Notes: a model not told the origin generated them from the letters alone. 24,057 nucleotides of DNA from Faecalicoccus sp. (GCA_017941505.1 JAGAWH010000119.1:1-24057); one strand, 5' to 3'; shown: positions 1-7,881, numbered from the stretch's first letter. Program-made: numbers and translations.

Positions 1-694
1 ATTTCCCTATTACTTTACCCATACATTGTACATATAGATCTTCTGTTAAATCAATATCCCCATATTCAGGATTTAATGAGTGCAGACAATTCGCTCTAAA
101 TTCTTTGATGTATGATTCGCCATCTACTATAAAAATTCCAATTTCTCCCGGATTTACCGATTCCTGTTTTTTTACCAGCACACAGCTTCCGTCCATATAT
201 TCCGGTTCCATACTTTTACCGTTAACCAGCAAGACATAATCAGCCTGGCGGGCCTGTTTGGTTTGCGGAACCGAAACATAAGCCATATCTACCTCATCCG
301 GTACATATACACCTGTTCCTGCCGATGGTGCAAACTGGAAAAAAGGAAGATCGATCATAGGAACGCGAATCGGACTATGGCATCGAATATATTCGTGTTC
401 TAATGAATGCTTTACCGCGTTTTTTCCAAAATCATCCAACGTACGGTATTGTTCAATCAAATCCACCTCATCCACAGAATACGTATCCGCTATCTGTTCA
501 TTTTCCATAAACAAATAATTCGCATCGCATTTTAATGCCTGAAACAATTTTGGCATCAACTCCATCTTCGGTGCGCTGATTCCGTTTTCATAATTTGCCA
601 CTGCAGAAGGAGTGACCCCTAACTGCTTTGCAAGCTGGCTGCGGCTGATTTTTAATATATTCCGTCGTTCCTTTATTCTGGTATGTAAACTCAT
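1..694 (-). CDS. XRE-family repressor with S24 (LexA/CI-like) peptidase domain, C-terminus cut by window edge
   Basis: Translating the reverse strand from the ATG at 694-692 gives at least 231 residues, still open at base 1. Residues 5-60 form a helix-turn-helix of the XRE type (SQLAKQLGVTPSAVANYENG). Residues 110-231 resemble S24 peptidase domains: an Ala125-Gly126 pair in SAGTG is the likely self-cleavage site, Ser161 in NGKSMEPEY is the nucleophile and Lys197 in SYIKEF is the general base, 36 residues apart as expected for this family. Such proteins (LexA, phage CI, HdiR) repress promoters until RecA filaments on damaged DNA trigger autocleavage. A GGGGTG ribosome binding site precedes the start. 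The gene diverges from the small membrane-protein gene at 840 and probably represses both through the shared intergenic sites. It is not LexA itself: the HTH is XRE-like, not the LexA winged helix. It could be a prophage remnant regulator, but no phage genes are in view. Domain assignment is firm; the regulatory target is inferred. Confidence 0.88.
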   Translation of the reverse strand, partial: MSLHTRIKERRNILKISRSQLAKQLGVTPSAVANYENGISAPKMELMPKLFQALKCDANYLFMENEQIADTYSVDEVDLIEQYRTLDDFGKNAVKHSLEHEYIRCHSPIRVPMIDLPFFQFAPSAGTGVYVPDEVDMAYVSVPQTKQARQADYVLLVNGKSMEPEYMDGSCVLVKKQESVNPGEIGIFIVDGESYIKEFRANCLHSLNPEYGDIDLTEDLYVQCMGKVIGK

Positions 695-751
695 AAAACA
701 CCCCTTACAGTCCTATAATAACACAATTCTTGATAAATAAAAAACATTATT

Positions 752-827
752 TACAATTATCTTGTAATTTTACTTGATTTTTACAAGTTTATTTACTATT
801 ATAAAGATACATTACAAGTTTCTTGTA
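752..827. promoter_or_regulatory. Three-site operator array between repressor and small membrane-protein gene
   Basis: Two 15-bp inverted repeats share the geometry TACAAG-N3-CTTGTA: TACAATTATCTTGTA at 752-766 (one mismatch) and TACAAGTTTCTTGTA at 813-827 (perfect). A half-site, TACAAGTTT, sits between them at 782-790. The centres fall at about 759, 789 and 820, that is 30-31 bp or about three helical turns apart, so bound dimers would lie on one DNA face. The middle site lies between the -35 and -10 of the rightward promoter and the last abuts the ribosome binding site. Sequence repeats are seen directly; binding by the adjacent S24 repressor is inferred. Confidence 0.7.
774..802 (+). promoter_or_regulatory. 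Promoter for the small membrane-protein gene
   Basis: TTGATT at 774-779, a 17-bp spacer and TATTAT at 797-802 form a good sigma-A type promoter pointing at the gene starting at 840. The spacer contains the middle TACAAG half-site (782-790), which fits repression by promoter occlusion. Confidence 0.6.
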
Positions 828-839
828 GGAGGTTACAAT

Positions 840-1025
840 ATGAATGATAAATTAAACACCGAATTGTTTGCGACCGTTAATTCAAACTCTCTGCATTCAT
901 ATCATAAAAATAAACAAGCACAAATCCAAAGGAAAAAACAGATCCAGCAAAGAGCTGACCGTGAATTAGGATTATATACCCTTTTCTTAACGGCATCCCT
1001 TTTAATCACCGGATTTGCGATGTAA
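840..1025 (+). CDS. Small single-pass membrane protein (61 aa), probably under S24 repressor control
   Basis: I do not recognise a family. The ATG at 840 is preceded by AGGAGG (827-832) with 7-nt spacing, so translation starts here rather than at the upstream in-frame ATG at 774, which lies in the promoter. The 61 residues comprise a polar, Gln/Lys/Arg-rich first part (about 1-43, with NKQAQIQRKKQIQQRAD) and a hydrophobic C-terminal segment (about 44-61, LGLYTLFLTASLLITGFAM) long enough to span a membrane once. The basic region would sit in the cytoplasm. It is transcribed divergently from the S24 repressor gene across an operator array, so expression upon DNA damage is plausible. Small membrane proteins controlled by LexA-type repressors can inhibit division (YneA, SidA) or act as toxins, but no sequence similarity is claimed. 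No LysM domain is present, so it is not a YneA homologue. Confidence 0.7.
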   Translation: MNDKLNTELFATVNSNSLHSYHKNKQAQIQRKKQIQQRADRELGLYTLFLTASLLITGFAM

Positions 1026-1052
1026 ACGCCCCCTCGATACCCCCCTGGTATC

Positions 1053-1085
1053 TAAAAAGAAGCATGTTTATAAAGACATGCTTCT
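1053..1085 (-). terminator. Rho-independent terminator of the cbiMQO operon
   Basis: AGAAGCATGT (1058-1067) and ACATGCTTCT (1076-1085) form a perfect 10-bp stem with an 8-nt loop. Read leftward it is followed by a run of Ts (1054-1057), overlapping the cbiO stop codon. The hairpin may also halt rightward transcription from the small gene. Confidence 0.8.
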
Positions 1086-1821
1086 ATATTCTTTTCGTTA
1101 AGGAAAGTGGCAATTCCAATCCGTTTTCAATCAATGTTTTCTCATCTCTTAATATGGTTTCCGGATCCCCATCAAAAACAATTCCATCCTTAGATAAAAG
1201 AATTACGCGGTTACATGTATCCCATACAAAATCTAAATCATGTGAAGCTATGATTTTTAAATGATCAAATTCATTTAAGATGCGAATGAGGTTTTTTCGA
1301 TTTCTGGGATCCAATGCGACAGACGGTTCATCCATAATGATGATATCCGGTGTCATCGACAAAATGGTTGCGATGGATACCAACTTCTTTTCACCGCCGG
1401 ATAACTTGTAGATTCCCTTGTCTTTCAAATGTGAAATATGGACCTTTTCTAAAGCGTTCTCTGTTCGTAAAACTACTTCTTTTTCCGATAAGCCATAGTT
1501 TCTTGGAGCAAAGGCAACATCATCAAATACCGTAGACATAAACAGCTGGCTGTCACTGTCCTGGAAAACGTATCCGATTTTTTCCCGAATTTTATTTAAC
1601 ATATTTTTTACTACAGGAATTTCCTCAACGCGAATTGAGCCGGTAAAATTCAAATACAACCCTACCATCAGTTTCAACAAAGTGGATTTTCCGACCCCGT
1701 TGGCTCCAATCAAGCCAATCGAATCGTTTTCGGATGCATGAAATGAAATATGATTTAATATCGGCTGGTTTTTCTCATAAGAAAAAGAAACATCATCAAC
1801 ATCTATATGTATATGGCTCAT
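1084..1821 (-). CDS. cbiO: Energy-coupling factor ABC transporter ATP-binding protein (cobalt/nickel)
   Basis: ATPase subunit of the ECF-type metal transporter encoded with cbiM and cbiQ; it hydrolyses ATP on the cytoplasmic face to drive uptake. From the chosen start (ATG at 1821, GGAGGG immediately upstream) it has 245 residues. Visible motifs are Walker A GANGVGKST (39-47), Q-loop VFQDSDSQLF with Gln87, ABC signature LSGGEKK (140-146), Walker B DIIIMDEP (159-166) and the switch His194 in ASHD. An earlier in-frame ATG at 1854 would add 11 residues overlapping cbiQ but lacks a ribosome site and family support. The gene lies 8 bp after cbiQ and is last in the operon, closed by a terminator. 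Only one ATPase gene is present, as is usual for CbiMNQO-type (group I) systems, so it would act as a homodimer. Function is secure; whether the metal is Co or Ni is not visible here. Confidence 0.92.
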   Translation of the reverse strand: MSHIHIDVDDVSFSYEKNQPILNHISFHASENDSIGLIGANGVGKSTLLKLMVGLYLNFTGSIRVEEIPVVKNMLNKIREKIGYVFQDSDSQLFMSTVFDDVAFAPRNYGLSEKEVVLRTENALEKVHISHLKDKGIYKLSGGEKKLVSIATILSMTPDIIIMDEPSVALDPRNRKNLIRILNEFDHLKIIASHDLDFVWDTCNRVILLSKDGIVFDGDPETILRDEKTLIENGLELPLSLTKRI

Positions 1822-1829
1822 ATTCCCTC

Positions 1830-2627
1830 CTATACAAAAAAAGATCCAATCCAATAAAATAACGGAAACACACGGAGTAATAATGATCCTCCTGCCCCAA
1901 GTATACAGAACATCACATCATTTTTATCAAATGATTTTGTGACACCAAACGGAAATTCCCCATGATATCCCCGCATCAGCATCGCTTCATATACCTGGTC
2001 CGCCCTGTCCATACTTCTTAATAAAAGCTGTCCTGCAAGAGATCCCCAGGCTTTATAAGCGATCCCTTTCTGGCCGGGTGCACGCAAAGCATAGGCCTGC
2101 GTGATTCGATTTGTCTCTTGAAGAAGAACGGTAATATATCGATAAATCAACATGATTTCTGTTACGAGAATTTTAGGAATATGTATCTTTCGTAAGGCAT
2201 AACAGATTTTTTCTATTGTTGTGGAGGCAATTAAAATATATGTTGCGAATACAGTGAATATGCCTTTCAACATCAAGGTAATCATGGATACCATGCCGCC
2301 GCGAATCACAAAAGGTGTTTCCACAAGAATGGTACGATCAAATATCGGATTAAATATGCCTACAATACATACTAAAGGTAAAACCACCCGGAGCCGGTAC
2401 AAAGCATTTTTAAAGGATAGCCCCGATAGCTGGAAAATAAAAAACGGATAGATTGCCATGGACAACAAGCCATATATATCGTACCGATGAAAAGACATGA
2501 CCAAAACAATATATAAAACCGTAACAAAAAGTTTGGCTAGAGGATGGATCTGGTTGATCCATCGATCCTCTCTAGCCATTACATCTAATTTTTCTATTTC
2601 TAAAATTGCACTTTCTATTTTATTCAT
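1830..2627 (-). CDS. cbiQ: Energy-coupling factor transporter transmembrane protein (CbiQ/EcfT)
   Basis: Integral membrane scaffold of the ECF metal transporter, transmitting ATPase motion from CbiO to the substrate-binding CbiM. The 265 residues contain four to five hydrophobic spans (about 30-60, 78-100, 110-140, 236-262) and the two cytoplasmic coupling helices characteristic of EcfT proteins, each with an Ala/Met-Arg-Gly/Ala motif: YALRAPGQ near residue 180 and MLMRGYHGE near residue 218. Its ATG overlaps the cbiM TGA stop by four bases (ATGA), implying translational coupling, and it ends 8 bp before cbiO. The length is typical for CbiQ. A B-vitamin EcfT is the alternative, but the CbiM partner gene settles the metal-transporter role. 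Confidence 0.9.
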   Translation of the reverse strand: MNKIESAILEIEKLDVMAREDRWINQIHPLAKLFVTVLYIVLVMSFHRYDIYGLLSMAIYPFFIFQLSGLSFKNALYRLRVVLPLVCIVGIFNPIFDRTILVETPFVIRGGMVSMITLMLKGIFTVFATYILIASTTIEKICYALRKIHIPKILVTEIMLIYRYITVLLQETNRITQAYALRAPGQKGIAYKAWGSLAGQLLLRSMDRADQVYEAMLMRGYHGEFPFGVTKSFDKNDVMFCILGAGGSLLLRVFPLFYWIGSFFV

Positions 2628-3622
2628 GCTTCTTTTCTTTTTCTGAAAAATTTAAATAAATATGCGGCCGCAAAACAAATAGCTACCACAATAAGACATC
2701 CAACAATACCGGAGACCGTGGTACCTAATGCGCTCTCAGAGCCGGCAAAGCCATAATCCGGCAGAAAAGATGTAGATGACTGGATCTGCTCAGCTGCGGC
2801 ATACGGATCGGCTCCGTTAACAATTTCGGCATCTCCAATCAGTTTTCCGATCGACCATTCTAATCCATCCGGGAAAGCCGAAGCAAATAAGGAAAGTACT
2901 CCACCGACAAATAATGTGATTACGCTCATTACAGTTAACGTCTTTTTCAAAGACAGTGTCCCCTTACCTTCTGATTGAGGATCTGAGCACCATAATAATT
3001 CCGGTCTGGCTGAATGAATGAAACATAAAACAGCAGCGCTGACAACGCCTTCAACAAAACCGATGGCCAAATGAATCGGCAGCATGACCGATACAAAGCT
3101 GGAGAATGGTAATTCCGAAATACCTGAAATCGTCGTTTCCAATACAACGGAAAAAGCTCCCATTTGAAGTGTAATGACAGATGCGACAATAGAAGCAATG
3201 ATAATTTTGGTCTTCGTGATTCCGCCTTTCATCATTGGCTTCCAAATTAAGAAAGAACCGATAAAACAGCCATAGAAAGCCATGTTCCAGATATTACATC
3301 CTAACGCCAGCAATCCGCCATCCGCAAAGAACAGGCATTGCGTTAACAGAATTCCTATCATGGTCAAAAAGCCGGCATACGGACCCAGTATTGCGGATAA
3401 AAGAATACCGCCACATAAATGTCCGCTTGACCCCGTTCCCGGAATCGTAAAATTAATCATCTGTGCCGCAAACACAAACGCTCCCATAACACCCATAACA
3501 GGTATTTTCTTCGGGTCATTTTCTTCTCTGACTTTTTTTACCGAATAACCTGCCACAGCCGCAGAAGCGACATACATAGTTCCTGCTACAGCAGGACTTA
3601 TTAAAGCGTCAACCATATGCAT
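2624..3622 (-). CDS. cbiM: Cobalt/nickel transporter substrate-binding membrane subunit CbiM with PDGLE domain
   Basis: Substrate-capture component of the ECF metal transporter. The ATG at 3622-3620 is chosen because GAGGAGGG precedes it by about 8 nt and the product then begins Met-His-Met; in CbiM/NikM proteins the second-position His is a metal ligand and must be at the mature N-terminus. An ORF start 60 bases upstream would bury it. The protein has 332 residues with multiple membrane spans, a conserved GSSGHLCGGIL region that supplies another metal-binding His, and a C-terminal extension containing the PDGLE motif (SAFPDGLEWSIGKL) followed by a final membrane helix, the part that is a separate CbiN/NikN-like subunit in other systems. 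Thus no separate cbiN is needed. No cobalamin-riboswitch-like conserved box was recognised in the roughly 100 bases upstream. Substrate (Co or Ni) remains open. Confidence 0.9.
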   Translation of the reverse strand: MHMVDALISPAVAGTMYVASAAVAGYSVKKVREENDPKKIPVMGVMGAFVFAAQMINFTIPGTGSSGHLCGGILLSAILGPYAGFLTMIGILLTQCLFFADGGLLALGCNIWNMAFYGCFIGSFLIWKPMMKGGITKTKIIIASIVASVITLQMGAFSVVLETTISGISELPFSSFVSVMLPIHLAIGFVEGVVSAAVLCFIHSARPELLWCSDPQSEGKGTLSLKKTLTVMSVITLFVGGVLSLFASAFPDGLEWSIGKLIGDAEIVNGADPYAAAEQIQSSTSFLPDYGFAGSESALGTTVSGIVGCLIVVAICFAAAYLFKFFRKRKEA

Positions 3623-3722
3623 AATATAATCCCTCCTCTTTGAATACTCTTCTGAGTAGGAATATATCTTCTGATATATCATTATCCATATCGTTTTTTA
3701 ACAAGAAAAATATACCATAACA

Positions 3723-5654
3723 TTAGTTGTATATCAAAGACTCTCCATTCCAGCTAAACGGAATCCATTCTGTATAAATATGCTGTCCGAAGATATCGGT
3801 AATCACATAAGAATAGATATACTGTCCTTCAGGAAGCGGTGCTAATGTCAGAGGAATCGAGGATTCAAATACGAATTCATCTGACAACATGTCCTCGGTA
3901 TAATTCAATGCACTATCATATAAATGATAACGAAGATACGCATGAAGACCCTCTACCTTTGATGCATCAAGCTGTGTTTTTCCGTTCATATGGTTTCCGG
4001 ATGCATAGCTGCTATCCCAAAATCCCAATGCATTATAGACACCATATTGATCGGATGCATTAAAGACACGTATAGAAACATCAGCGCTGCCGATTCGCTC
4101 TACCATTTCCGGACAGTGCACCGGAATATTGTACTTATGTAAATCCTCTGTAGAATCCGTCAAATTCATATATACAGGTAAGCCGTATATAGAAGGCCAG
4201 GTTCCATCCAAATTTGCCTTAAATTTTTTAAAATTAGAGTTGTCGGTCACTGCAGTAGAAATGCCTAAATCCTCATAACCGCCGATATTCTCATCGTATC
4301 GCATCAAGTTATAGTCAACCCGGGAAATTCCATAAATATTATCGACTGCCAGATCTACCGATCCATCGCTGTGAATTTCATAGTGATAGTTGTAGCTGTA
4401 TTGGTTTCGGTTAACCAGACTTAGAGGTTCCGTTTTTTCATATACACTGTCTGAAGCTGTCCATTGATCATTCAAGGCATCTAAATAGGCAAGATAAGGA
4501 GCGCTGACAGCTACCTTTGCGTATTGTTTCAATGCATTGGCATTGGCGTTTCCGTCATAGTAAAACGATAATCCATGCGAATCAGGATGAGCACTGCCGT
4601 GAATCGAAGAAATGACTGCCGATTGAACCGCCTCTTCTACGGCAGTATAAGTTTCAGCGGATAAGCCTCCTGATTTTGCGCTGTAGGCAAAATCAAGAAG
4701 ATCGACCATACTGTAGTATGCATCACCGAAGCAGAATTGATCGCTGTAGGATACTGCGGATATAATATCTCCGTATTTCTTACGATCGTTTATATATCCT
4801 CCGATTTCCGTAAACATTTGGTCAAAAGCCTGCTTAACTTCATTTATTTTGGTTAAATCAATCAAAGAATATGTTAGGAGCTCCTGGTTGAACAAATCAT
4901 TATCGTTTTTATACTTTTCCTGCATGCCGTCTATGATATAGGTTCCCAATTCTTTTCCGTCCGCTTTGGGATTTTTATACAGATATTGAACCCAATCCTG
5001 ATAAGCTGTTCCTTGAGACGGCATAACTTCTTCAGAAGCTAAATAATAATCGGCAAACGGTGCTAATCGAGATGCCGTTTCTAAATTTGCCATCATGCTG
5101 GCTTCTGCCATGATGAGATCAAAATGAACTTCGGCTTCCGTTAATGCCTTGATCCATGTAGAAAGACTCATTGTATTGGAACTGTAATTTTCATCCGAAA
5201 GCAGACCGTGAGTTGCCGCCCCATGGCCCCACATAATCAACATATACTTATCAGCGGGATAATTGGCAGCCGCCCAGGTAATAAAATTGGATAAAGTCAC
5301 AGCCTTAGCCATATTGGCATTCTTTTTCTCACTTAAGAGTTGAAATCCATCATCGGTATATACATATCTTTGAATTTTATCTTCGGCAATATCAACACCC
5401 AGCTGGTCACTGTGCCAGGTAGACGTTCCTCCTGTTTCAATAATAAAATTCACATTTTCTCTTGTCTTGACCTGGGATATTTCATTCAAATTATATGTAG
5501 CCGCTCCAAATTTAGATTCCAAGTCCGAACCGTTTAAATACATCAATACGGTCCATGTTTCGCCCGGACCAAAAAGATCGGTAAAGCGTCCGCAGCCCGC
5601 TAGGATTAAAACTGCAGACAAAGCACATATTAACGTTATTATTTTTTTCATCAT
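3723..5654 (-). CDS. Clostripain-family (peptidase C11) lipoprotein with Ser in place of the catalytic Cys
   Basis: The 643-residue product starts with a lipoprotein signal peptide: Lys residues, a hydrophobic stretch and the lipobox LAGC, giving a lipidated Cys21. Residues 35-400 match the clostripain (C11) fold: WTVLMYLNGSDLE at 33-45, the catalytic-His motif LIMWGHGAATHG with His144, and the segment FDLIMAEASMMANLETA at 178-194. In active family members the latter reads D-A-C with Cys as nucleophile; here it is Glu184-Ala-Ser186, with AGC coding Ser at 5099-5097. The enzyme is therefore either inactive, acting as a binding protein, or a serine variant. Residues 410-643 form a beta-rich C-terminal region I cannot name. 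A -10-like TATAAT lies at 5684-5679, and the start could be either of two consecutive ATGs (5654 or 5651). It lies 100 bp upstream of cbiM on the same strand, so a shared transcript is possible but unproven. Confidence 0.85.
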   Translation of the reverse strand: MMKKIITLICALSAVLILAGCGRFTDLFGPGETWTVLMYLNGSDLESKFGAATYNLNEISQVKTRENVNFIIETGGTSTWHSDQLGVDIAEDKIQRYVYTDDGFQLLSEKKNANMAKAVTLSNFITWAAANYPADKYMLIMWGHGAATHGLLSDENYSSNTMSLSTWIKALTEAEVHFDLIMAEASMMANLETASRLAPFADYYLASEEVMPSQGTAYQDWVQYLYKNPKADGKELGTYIIDGMQEKYKNDNDLFNQELLTYSLIDLTKINEVKQAFDQMFTEIGGYINDRKKYGDIISAVSYSDQFCFGDAYYSMVDLLDFAYSAKSGGLSAETYTAVEEAVQSAVISSIHGSAHPDSHGLSFYYDGNANANALKQYAKVAVSAPYLAYLDALNDQWTASDSVYEKTEPLSLVNRNQYSYNYHYEIHSDGSVDLAVDNIYGISRVDYNLMRYDENIGGYEDLGISTAVTDNSNFKKFKANLDGTWPSIYGLPVYMNLTDSTEDLHKYNIPVHCPEMVERIGSADVSIRVFNASDQYGVYNALGFWDSSYASGNHMNGKTQLDASKVEGLHAYLRYHLYDSALNYTEDMLSDEFVFESSIPLTLAPLPEGQYIYSYVITDIFGQHIYTEWIPFSWNGESLIYN

Positions 5655-5678
5655 AATCTCTATTCTCTTCCTTCCATT

Positions 5679-5684
5679 ATTATA
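5679..5684 (-). promoter_or_regulatory. Candidate -10 element for the clostripain-like gene
   Basis: A perfect TATAAT on the minus strand lies 25 bases before the first ATG of the lipoprotein gene. No convincing -35 hexamer is seen at 16-18 bp, so only the -10 is proposed. Confidence 0.35.
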
Positions 5685-5811
5685 CTTTTTTAATGTTCGT
5701 ATTCCTATACAATTATCTGCAAAAAATATTTCATAAAATTAAATACATCCATGGTTATAAAAATATTATTATGCGATAATGAATATAGGATAAATAAATA
5801 CGGAGGATAAT

Positions 5812-7740
5812 ATGACTCGAAAACTATTTCAAAGAGGTATGATTGGAAACCTCGAACTCAAAAACCGTATTGTGATGCCGGCAATGGGATGTTCCTTTGC
5901 CAGTGAAACAGGCATCGCATCTGATGAAATGATTCGCTACTACCAGGAACGTGCGAAAGGCGGCTGTTCTTTAATTATCACCGAAATCACCCGTGTAGAT
6001 GACCAAACCGGTATCGGTACACCATGCCAGCTTTCCGTCACAAAAAAAGAGAATATTCCAAGCCTGGTTCGTCTTGCCGAAGCAGTTCATGCGTATGATT
6101 CAAAAATATTTGTTCAGCTTCATCATCCGGGCAATCAAACACCTGCCCGCCTGTTAAACGGATTAGCTCCGGTATCCGCAAGTGATGTTACATGTAAAAC
6201 CATTGGAGACAAACCTCGTGCATTAACAACAGAAGAAGTAGAAGCACTTGTCAAAAAATTTGTGACAGGAGCCGTATATTGTCAGATTGCCGGTATTGAT
6301 GGTGTTGAGATTCATGCTGCGCACGGTTATCTGGTTAACCAGTTTATGTCCCCGCACACAAATAAACGTACCGATAAGTACGGCGGAGACTTTATGGGAC
6401 GTATGCGCTTTGTGACTGAAATTATCAAGGGAATCCAAATGATGTGCGGGCCGAAATATCCTATTTCTGTTCGTATAAACGGCGATGATTTTATTGAAGA
6501 CGGAATCAAACTGGAAGAAGCTGTACAAATGGCTGTCTACTTAGAAAAGCTTGGCGTAACATGTCTGAATGTCAGCTGCGGTACGTATGAATCCGGTTAT
6601 ACAATTATTGAACCGCAGGGAATGCAGGAAGGCTGGAAAAAACACCTGGCAAAGACCATCAAAGCCAATGTTTCCATTCCGGTTATTGCCGTAAATAATA
6701 TTAAGCATCCTGACGTTGCAGAAAAGCTTTTAGAAGAAGATGTATGTGACTTTATCGGTATTGCCCGCGGACACTTAGCAGATCCGGAATGGGGTAACAA
6801 AGCTAAAGCAAGAAAAGAAGAGCTGATCCGTAAATGTATAAGCTGCATGGAATGCTTCCGTGTTTTAAACGCTTTAAGACCTTTGGAATGTACGATCAAT
6901 CCGGTACTTGGAAGAGAATTGCACTTCAATGATGAAACAATGAAAAAAGACGGTGATGGAAGACGTGTTGTTGTGATCGGCGGCGGTCCTGCCGGTATGC
7001 AGGCAGCTATCGTTTTGGCAAAGCGCGGATTTAAACCTGTCATCTTTGAAAAAGATTCTAAGCTGGGTGGAACCGCTAATCTGGCTGCTGTTCCTCCACA
7101 TAAAGAACTTCTGGGTGAGTTCATCGATACAATGACAGAAGAATTAAAGGAGCTCAATGTAGAAGTTCGTTTAAATACACCTGCTACTGTTGCCGAAGTT
7201 TCAAAGCTTTTACCGGTTGGTATCTTTATGGCAACCGGTGGAACTCCAATCGTTCCGCAATTAGAAGGCATTGAAAACGCTGTTACAAGCACAGACGTTC
7301 TCACAAATCAGGTTGAATATAAAGGCAAGAACATCATCGTAGTCGGAGGCGGTGTGACCGGACTCGAAACGGCTGAAACTTTATGCGCTGATAATGATGT
7401 TACTATCATTGAAATGGCTAAAGATGTCGGAACAACTCTATATGCCAGCGCGAAAGCTCTTCTTTTAAAGAGATTAACAGATCAGGGCACAAAGATTATG
7501 ACCGAAACCACGTTGGTTTCTGTTCAAAAAGACTCTATCACAGTCAAAGACGCACAGGGTGAATCAAAATCCATTCCATGCGATGGTGTAGTACTTGCCA
7601 TGGGTGTACGTTCCGATCGAAGCCTTCGTGAGGAATTTGAACAATCCTTTGATCGTGTTATCTTAATCGGTGACAGTGAAAAACCGGGACAAATCCGTGA
7701 AGCTCTGCATGCCGCTTACGATAAAGCGTTTGTATTCTAA
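5812..7740 (+). CDS. NADH:flavin oxidoreductase / 2-enoate reductase-type Fe-S flavoenzyme
   Basis: A 642-residue, two-part flavoprotein of the old yellow enzyme superfamily that includes 2,4-dienoyl-CoA reductase, trimethylamine dehydrogenase, BaiCD/BaiH and enoate reductases. Residues 1-335 form the FMN-binding TIM barrel, with the active-site stretch GVEIHAAHGYLVNQFMSPHTN (164-184). Cys342, Cys345, Cys348 and Cys360 (C-x2-C-x2-C-x11-C) are the expected 4Fe-4S ligands. A first dinucleotide-binding motif, VVVIGGGPAGMQAA, spans about 386-399 and a second, IIVVGGGVTGLETAE, about 508-522, for FAD and NAD(P)H. Electrons should pass from NAD(P)H through FAD and the cluster to FMN, which reduces an activated C=C bond. 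The start is supported by ACGGAGGATAAT directly before the ATG. It stands alone with a hairpin behind it. Substrate cannot be read from sequence; bile-acid, cinnamate-like or unsaturated acyl compounds are all possible. Confidence 0.9.
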   Translation: MTRKLFQRGMIGNLELKNRIVMPAMGCSFASETGIASDEMIRYYQERAKGGCSLIITEITRVDDQTGIGTPCQLSVTKKENIPSLVRLAEAVHAYDSKIFVQLHHPGNQTPARLLNGLAPVSASDVTCKTIGDKPRALTTEEVEALVKKFVTGAVYCQIAGIDGVEIHAAHGYLVNQFMSPHTNKRTDKYGGDFMGRMRFVTEIIKGIQMMCGPKYPISVRINGDDFIEDGIKLEEAVQMAVYLEKLGVTCLNVSCGTYESGYTIIEPQGMQEGWKKHLAKTIKANVSIPVIAVNNIKHPDVAEKLLEEDVCDFIGIARGHLADPEWGNKAKARKEELIRKCISCMECFRVLNALRPLECTINPVLGRELHFNDETMKKDGDGRRVVVIGGGPAGMQAAIVLAKRGFKPVIFEKDSKLGGTANLAAVPPHKELLGEFIDTMTEELKELNVEVRLNTPATVAEVSKLLPVGIFMATGGTPIVPQLEGIENAVTSTDVLTNQVEYKGKNIIVVGGGVTGLETAETLCADNDVTIIEMAKDVGTTLYASAKALLLKRLTDQGTKIMTETTLVSVQKDSITVKDAQGESKSIPCDGVVLAMGVRSDRSLREEFEQSFDRVILIGDSEKPGQIREALHAAYDKAFVF

Positions 7741-7765
7741 TAGTCGTATTTATACTTAACATAGT

Positions 7766-7793
7766 GAGGGTGGATGAATTCCATCCTCCTATT
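7766..7793 (+). terminator. Probable terminator of the enoate reductase-type gene
   Basis: GAGGGTGGA (7766-7774) and TCCATCCTC (7780-7788) pair over 9 bp with one G-U, with a 5-nt loop and a short T-containing tail. The tail is weak, so efficiency is uncertain. Confidence 0.55.
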
Positions 7794-7881
7794 TCATAAA
7801 AAATCAGCTTTTTGTGTCGCAGTACATGTAACATTCTAAGTAAAATAGTCCAAAAACTTGAATTATATAAATACAAATTTG

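Noticed and set aside
774..839. N-terminal extension of the small membrane protein
   Set aside because: The ATG at 774 lies at the -35 hexamer of the gene's own promoter, while the ATG at 840 has a perfect AGGAGG.
3623..3722. Cobalamin or other riboswitch upstream of cbiM
   Set aside because: Only about 100 bases are available and I saw no B12-box or other conserved core. A covariance search would be needed to exclude a small metal riboswitch.
6597..7304. 235-codon open frame on the minus strand
   Set aside because: It lies wholly antisense to the flavoenzyme gene, has no ribosome site, and its Ser/Thr/Pro-rich translation is typical of a shadow frame.
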